IMG/VR virus record: IMGVR_UViG_3300016457_000131
Coordinates: 1 to 27,325 of that record
DNA from: a virus
DNA length: 27,325 nt
Reading direction: 5' to 3' (one strand)
The notes beneath the pieces are model-generated. The model saw only the letters and a program-made list of their open reading frames with translations. It was not told the DNA's origin and made no database searches. This document shows, in pieces, positions 24,143 to 27,325 of the stretch. How positions within the stretch are numbered: position 1 is the stretch's first letter; each line of letters begins with the position of its first letter. The position numbers were made by a program, and so were the translations under genes.

Positions 24143-24346
24143 TTAAAGGTCTAATACTCCCCTTTGTTTCTTCCACTCTATTACGTCGGGTCTTCCGTGC
24201 CTCATTCTAAAATTCCCCATTCCAGTAACAATCTTAACTTTCATTTTCTCTCCACAATCACATAGAATATTGTTTCTGTCTTCAACCTTACAGATTATTT
24301 CTTTTTCTATACCGCATTTCGGACATTTCAGTATATATGTAGGCAT
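24143..24346 (-). CDS. FmdB-like zinc-ribbon protein
   Basis: 67 aa. The start MPTYILKCPKCGIEKE matches the FmdB-type zinc-ribbon opening (MPxYxxxCxxCG). C8 and C11 form the first knuckle; C29 and C31 (CDCG) the second. The tail (GMGNFRMRHGRPDVIEWKKQ) is basic. Such proteins are small putative regulators or assembly factors and are often found next to portal genes in phages. The start overlaps the end of the 62-aa gene by 19 bp, suggesting coupled translation. Metal binding is likely; function unknown. Confidence 0.75.
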   Translation of the reverse strand: MPTYILKCPKCGIEKEIICKVEDRNNILCDCGEKMKVKIVTGMGNFRMRHGRPDVIEWKKQRGVLDL

Positions 24347-24516
24347 TGCTCTCCTTCAAACTTCTTAACCTCAGCAAGAGGAAGGAAGCCATCTAATGTT
24401 CTGATATAATAAGGCTCTTTAACCTTGTGTTTTCTGAGTTCTTCTTCAAACATTTCTATATCCTTTATTTTCCACTTCTGACCCCTTAACCATTCCTTAT
24501 CCTTCTCCGTTAACAT
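24328..24516 (-). CDS. Hypothetical 62-aa phage protein
   Basis: ATG start after AAGGGGGT. The protein is charged and mostly helical at first (LTEKDKEWLRGQKWKIKDIEMFEEELRKHKV), followed by a short beta part (EPYYIRTLDGFLPLAEVKKFEGEQCLHIY). No metal knuckle, signal or membrane span. It sits between a 114-aa hypothetical gene and the zinc ribbon, overlapping the latter. I do not recognise a family. Confidence 0.7.
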   Translation of the reverse strand: MLTEKDKEWLRGQKWKIKDIEMFEEELRKHKVKEPYYIRTLDGFLPLAEVKKFEGEQCLHIY

Positions 24517-24526
24517 TTTTACCCCC

Positions 24527-24871
24527 TTAGTTCTTGCTTAACTTAACGATATTACTACCATCATCAGGATTATCCGGACAGTTATAGATACGTTCTAACA
24601 TCTGAATATCATTTTTAATAAAGCCCTTGAACCTCTTTAATGCTGACGTTATCTGCCGGTATTCTTCTTCACTTAAGATCACGAATGTAGTGGCATTATT
24701 TAATTTCTTGATCAGTGGTGCTACTTCCATCATATCCGGACCATTTAGACCAAACTGCTGGTGCGTTAAGATGTTAATTATCGTATTCTTAAAGTTGTAA
24801 GGAAGTATTCTGTCTAACCCCTCCTGATCTTTAACTGTGACTGAGTAATTTTCTAAACTTAGCTTTTTCAT
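24527..24871 (-). CDS. Hypothetical 114-aa phage protein
   Basis: ATG with AAAGGAGAGAG upstream. Mixed alpha/beta composition: SLENYSVTVKDQEGLDRILPYNFKNTIINILTH, then FGLNGPDMMEVAPLIKKLNNA, ATTFVILSEEEYRQITSALKRF and a polar end. The GLNGPDMMEV...LI.KL phrase and an ILSEEEY...I.A.K helix resemble small proteins near terminase genes in other phages. I cannot give a name. Soluble, no export signal. Confidence 0.75.
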   Translation of the reverse strand: MKKLSLENYSVTVKDQEGLDRILPYNFKNTIINILTHQQFGLNGPDMMEVAPLIKKLNNATTFVILSEEEYRQITSALKRFKGFIKNDIQMLERIYNCPDNPDDGSNIVKLSKN

Positions 24872-24888
24872 TTCTCTCTCCTTTCTAT

Positions 24889-25002
24889 TTATTTTTTAGT
24901 ACGTTTACCAAACCAATAACTTATACCTACAATTGCACCTATTATTAGCCCTACAATTACGAATAAAGTAAGATACATCTGTCCTACATAACCTTCAAAC
25001 AT
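24889..25002 (-). CDS. 37-aa glycine-zipper membrane micropeptide
   Basis: ATG at 25002 is preceded by GGAAGGTAA at seven-base spacing, and the frame ends in TAA. The peptide is MFEGYVGQMYLTLF, then a hydrophobic helix with small residues at four-residue steps (VIVGLIIGAIVGISYWFG), then a basic KRTKK tail. GxxxG-like spacing often drives helix packing in membranes. It lies two bases after the 64-aa gene. A holin-like or membrane-accessory role is possible. No known family. Confidence 0.6.
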   Translation of the reverse strand: MFEGYVGQMYLTLFVIVGLIIGAIVGISYWFGKRTKK

Positions 25003-25004
25003 AA

Positions 25005-25199
25005 TTATTTACCTTCCTTCCATTTGTTAATTATTTTTTGTTTTGCTATAAATGATGTTTCAAGATAAAAGTCTCCAATCCTTATCCAAAGAGATATATT
25101 ACAATTTTCTTGGTCTTCACCTGTTATTTTTGTCTCTACACAACAATTCATAAAATATTCTTTTATCTCTTTATTACGTTTTTCTAAAGCGTTAGACAT
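25005..25199 (-). CDS. Hypothetical 64-aa phage protein
   Basis: ATG after AAAGGGGGTTAACTA, a strong SD. The N-terminal helix is charged (SNALEKRNKEIKEYFMN). A CC pair and one more Cys follow (NCCVETKITGEDQENC), then a beta-rich end (ISLWIRIGDFYLETSFIAKQKI). No signal or membrane span. It follows the large terminase by about 16 bases and precedes the membrane micropeptide. Family not recognised. Confidence 0.7.
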   Translation of the reverse strand: MSNALEKRNKEIKEYFMNCCVETKITGEDQENCNISLWIRIGDFYLETSFIAKQKIINKWKEGK

Positions 25200-25215
25200 T
25201 AGTTAACCCCCTTTC

Positions 25216-26640
25216 TTAGGCACTCATTGCAGTACCACCGGAATTTTTCCTATAAATCCTCTTGAAAGTCTTTTCTTCTGATGTCTTTGTAACATCGTAT
25301 CCCTGAGCCTGCCTGATATTAATTGCTGTGTACCTGGCACTTGCCCCGGCGTGAGTATGCTCGTTTCTTGCCTCAAAATCTGTATACCTTTCCTGTTGCT
25401 TATTCCAGACCTTTCCCCACATCTCCAGGTGCTTTCTGCCTACTTCAGTTTTCTCAGTATCAAAACAGCAAAGGCCTAATAACCCTCTTATGGCCTCACA
25501 TCCATTTAGGAAACTTGCGTCCGGAGTGATCTGAAAGTCTATCCCTGCTTCTTTAGCCCAGGATAAACGAGATCTTGCTGCCTCTTCTTTTCCGGCTTTC
25601 TCTCTGTTCTTTATATCAAAAGGTGCAAAGTGCCTGCCATATAAATACCCTTTATCTTTTAGCTTCCTGGCCCAATAAGCCCAGGTTGCCCCCGTCTCTT
25701 CTTCATAATCAATGAATCTTATTTCTTTCCCTACCTGCTGCACAAACCATATCGAGTCAAAATCCCCTACTCCAATATCCCAATATGTATCTACCAGGTA
25801 AGATGGGTCATAAGGTACTTTTAAGATCCTTCCGTCTACCTCTGCTTGTTGCATTTGCCTGCCAACATAAGTACCTTCTACTCCTTGCATAAAGGAGCAG
25901 TAAAACTCCTGTTGAGCAAAGTCCTCTGTCATCCCCATTGCTATTTCTTCTTTTACCATTGCCTTGGTGATCAGTCTGCGGTTGTTTTGGTCGTATGTAT
26001 CGTTTATGGTATGTATACAGGTAAACCAATTCTTATTCCTTACAGCTAAATCGTACAATTCCTTAAAGTGATTATTCCCGTTAGGTGTAGACTGGAAGAT
26101 AGCCCAACCGCCATTCTTCATAAGTATTGGCTTTACTACGTCCCAGGCTCCGGGATGTTGTCTGGCCTGCTCAGAGAATATAACTCCCCTGGGATTAGTT
26201 CCTCTCATTGCCTCATAACGGTTTTGGTCTGTACCTATTATCTGGAATGTAGAGAGTCCCCTATTCCCCTGGGTGTACATTTCAAAATTCATGTTTGTAT
26301 TATTCGGTTTCCCGTGTACTATCCCGGCCGGTAAATATTCTTCTAAAAACTGTTTTCCTGCCCCGTTCTCGTCCGGATCTGTGTATCCCTTCCAAAGTAT
26401 TTTCCTGCCCTGGGTCTGAGAAGGGAATACATAATAATAGAGTCCGGGATTAGTCCACATTTCCTCAACAATAAGGTTAAAACCCCTTATATCTTTCCCA
26501 CAACGTCTATGATCAACCCATATACCCCTTTTAAAGCCATCCTTCAACATGTTGTAACTTGGTACTTGCCAGTAGTAGGGGTCAAAGATCGGTAGATCCA
26601 CTGTATTTAGTTCTGGCTTCTCCGCTGTTTGTATAACCAT
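25216..26640 (-). CDS. Terminase large subunit (ATPase and nuclease)
   Basis: 474 aa. The packaging motor that pumps DNA through the portal and cuts the concatemer. The Walker A-like sequence HRRCGKD (44-50) is the reduced form seen in podovirus terminases. VIFSEQ (153-158) stands at Walker B, with Ser where Asp is common and Glu157 as catalytic base. QSTPNG (183-188) is the coupling motif. The nuclease half begins at WDIG (D288), with VGDFDS (D293/D295) and FAPFD (D342) as likely metal ligands. The start ATG follows AGTAGGGATAA. The gene order TerS, microprotein, TerL and then portal region is normal for packaging. Confidence 0.92.
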   Translation of the reverse strand: MVIQTAEKPELNTVDLPIFDPYYWQVPSYNMLKDGFKRGIWVDHRRCGKDIRGFNLIVEEMWTNPGLYYYVFPSQTQGRKILWKGYTDPDENGAGKQFLEEYLPAGIVHGKPNNTNMNFEMYTQGNRGLSTFQIIGTDQNRYEAMRGTNPRGVIFSEQARQHPGAWDVVKPILMKNGGWAIFQSTPNGNNHFKELYDLAVRNKNWFTCIHTINDTYDQNNRRLITKAMVKEEIAMGMTEDFAQQEFYCSFMQGVEGTYVGRQMQQAEVDGRILKVPYDPSYLVDTYWDIGVGDFDSIWFVQQVGKEIRFIDYEEETGATWAYWARKLKDKGYLYGRHFAPFDIKNREKAGKEEAARSRLSWAKEAGIDFQITPDASFLNGCEAIRGLLGLCCFDTEKTEVGRKHLEMWGKVWNKQQERYTDFEARNEHTHAGASARYTAINIRQAQGYDVTKTSEEKTFKRIYRKNSGGTAMSA

Positions 26641-26682
26641 TTATCCCTACTTTACATATCGTAAATTATGAGACGTTAACAC

Positions 26683-26775
26683 TTAAAACCACGCTTTTCT
26701 GTCGCATAATTCGCATTTCTCAGACCTTACCTTATTACCCTTCCTTACATATTCTCCATAATTAATATATTTCAT
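26683..26775 (-). CDS. 30-aa microprotein coupled to TerS, with a CxxC motif
   Basis: ATG at 26775 overlaps the TGA of the small terminase (ATGA), and the frame ends in TAA at 26683, filling most of the gap before TerL. The peptide is MKYINYGEYVRKGNKVRS then EKCELCDRKAWF. It is basic with a single Cys-x-x-Cys pair, half of a zinc knuckle. It may dimerise round a metal or be a remnant of a larger zinc-ribbon or HNH-type gene. Evidence is limited to overlap and reading frame. Confidence 0.45.
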   Translation of the reverse strand: MKYINYGEYVRKGNKVRSEKCELCDRKAWF

Positions 26776-27272
26776 AACAATGTCTCTATATCCCCTTTAG
26801 TCTCTTCTTTAGGCTCTTCTAATGACTCTTTTTCTTTATCCGGAAGTTCTTTCTCTTCTTTTATTACCGGCTCTGCCCCCGCTTGAATAAAGGTTTTTAC
26901 TCTTATTGTGTCGGGTACTTTAACATCTATCTCCTGTTTGTCTTTCCATTCACCCTTACCACGGTTTTTGGCCCAAAAGATTTGGGCTATAACATTACCT
27001 CTATCAACTATCTTTTTCCCTTCGCTATTGGTATATTCTCCTCTGCCAACAGCATTAGAGAATAATGCGTCCACTACGAATTTAATTCTGCTTTCGAGAG
27101 CAATTTCGATGTCTTTAGCAAATTCTTCGTCATCTTTAGCCCATTTCCATATAGTGGTAATATTAACGTTTGCGGCCTTTGCGGCCTTTGCCCTGGTAGT
27201 GCCATTTCTAAGAGATTTAAGATAAGCTCTCTTTTTTGCTGCTTTTTCTTTTTTTTCTTTGCTTCCCAACAT
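26772..27272 (-). CDS. Terminase small subunit
   Basis: 166 aa from ATG 27272, which has GGGGTG eight bases upstream; an in-frame ATG at 27290 has no SD. The N-terminal basic helix (KEKKEKAAKKRAYLKSLRNG) leads to a helix-turn-helix (TRAKAAKAANVNITTIWKWAKDDEEFAKDI). The oligomerisation segment follows (ALFSNAVGRGEYTNSEGKKIVDRGNVIAQIFWAKNRGKGEWKDK), whose 'FW.KNRg.g.WkDK' end is typical of phage small terminases. A Glu/Lys-rich tail would contact TerL. It binds the packaging site and recruits the motor. Confidence 0.85.
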   Translation of the reverse strand: MLGSKEKKEKAAKKRAYLKSLRNGTTRAKAAKAANVNITTIWKWAKDDEEFAKDIEIALESRIKFVVDALFSNAVGRGEYTNSEGKKIVDRGNVIAQIFWAKNRGKGEWKDKQEIDVKVPDTIRVKTFIQAGAEPVIKEEKELPDKEKESLEEPKEETKGDIETLL

Positions 27273-27325
27273 AACCCTCACACCCCACATATAGCGCTAA
27301 AAACATAATTTCATACTATATATAT
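27273..27325 (-). other. TerS leader, with a TAGCGCTA palindrome
   Basis: The remaining bases up to the right edge hold no gene. An 8-bp palindrome TAGCGCTA (27292-27299) lies about 20 bases upstream of the TerS start, and an A/T-rich tract with a TATAGT-like sequence is at the very edge. These could be part of a late promoter or operator, but too little is in view to claim one. Confidence 0.25.

Noticed and set aside
25808-26029. 73-codon minus-strand frame inside the large terminase
   Set aside because: It overlaps the conserved nuclease-linker part of TerL in another frame and has no own ribosome site or recognisable motif.
1-27325. CRISPR arrays, tRNA genes, insertion sequences, integrase or attachment site
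   Set aside because: None was seen on reading both strands. The only tandem DNA repeats are coding (propeller and fibre genes). A covariance-model tRNA scan was not possible here.

Overview
The window is a contiguous piece of an AT-rich tailed-phage genome (a free phage or prophage; no integrase, attachment site or host gene is visible). Nearly all genes lie on the minus strand, so the transcription order runs from the right edge (27.3 kb) to the left edge. The gene set points to a short-tailed (podovirus-like) virion: small and large terminase, a P22-type portal, scaffold, a short HK97-fold coat protein, a gp4-like head-tail adaptor, a P22 gp10-like nozzle, and large internal (ejection) proteins, with no tape measure, sheath or tube genes. 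The standard bacterial code fits: strong Shine-Dalgarno sites, many ATGA overlaps, and TAA and TGA used as stops. The host is a bacterium with Sec export and lipoprotein processing. I cannot name it.

Layout from right to left. (1) Packaging: TerS (26772-27272), a 30-aa coupled microprotein, TerL (25216-26640). (2) Five small genes (24143-25199), including a single-span membrane peptide and an FmdB-like zinc ribbon. (3) Head: portal, scaffold, major capsid, decoration-like protein (20263-24130), with RNA stem-loops at three of the junctions. (4) Neck and tail: a SAP-like protein, a duplicated-domain beta-rich protein, the adaptor and the nozzle with an FCCH-like insertion (16964-20198). (5) A tail-to-tail pair of paralogous transglutaminase-like lipoproteins (15942-16974), one on each strand. 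(6) A two-FN3-domain structural protein, a 56-aa protein and a GNAT-like protein (13844-15890). (7) Three internal virion candidates, ending in a 2231-aa polyvalent protein with an HExxH metallopeptidase and an LPD38-like C-terminus (4990-13841). (8) A plus-strand islet of two membrane micropeptides (4761-4969). (9) A fibre/exported-protein/lysis region (85-4702): a 58-aa repeat protein, a fibre-like protein with a signal peptide, a secreted 3 x 52-aa repeat protein, a lipoprotein, a TM/coiled-coil protein, an M15 endolysin and small membrane proteins.

The most unusual parts are the plus-strand genes. Both plus-strand modules (4761 and 15942) start directly downstream of nearly the same promoter-like sequence, TTTGACTTTTG followed by TATTTT at 17-bp spacing. 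Both encode membrane or lipid-anchored products. They look like separately transcribed 'moron' cassettes in a late operon, plausibly acting on the host envelope. The plus-strand lipoprotein has a diverged paralogue on the opposite strand, with only one base between the two stop codons. Functions for these genes are inference. The virion assignments rest on recognised family patterns read by eye, without database searches.
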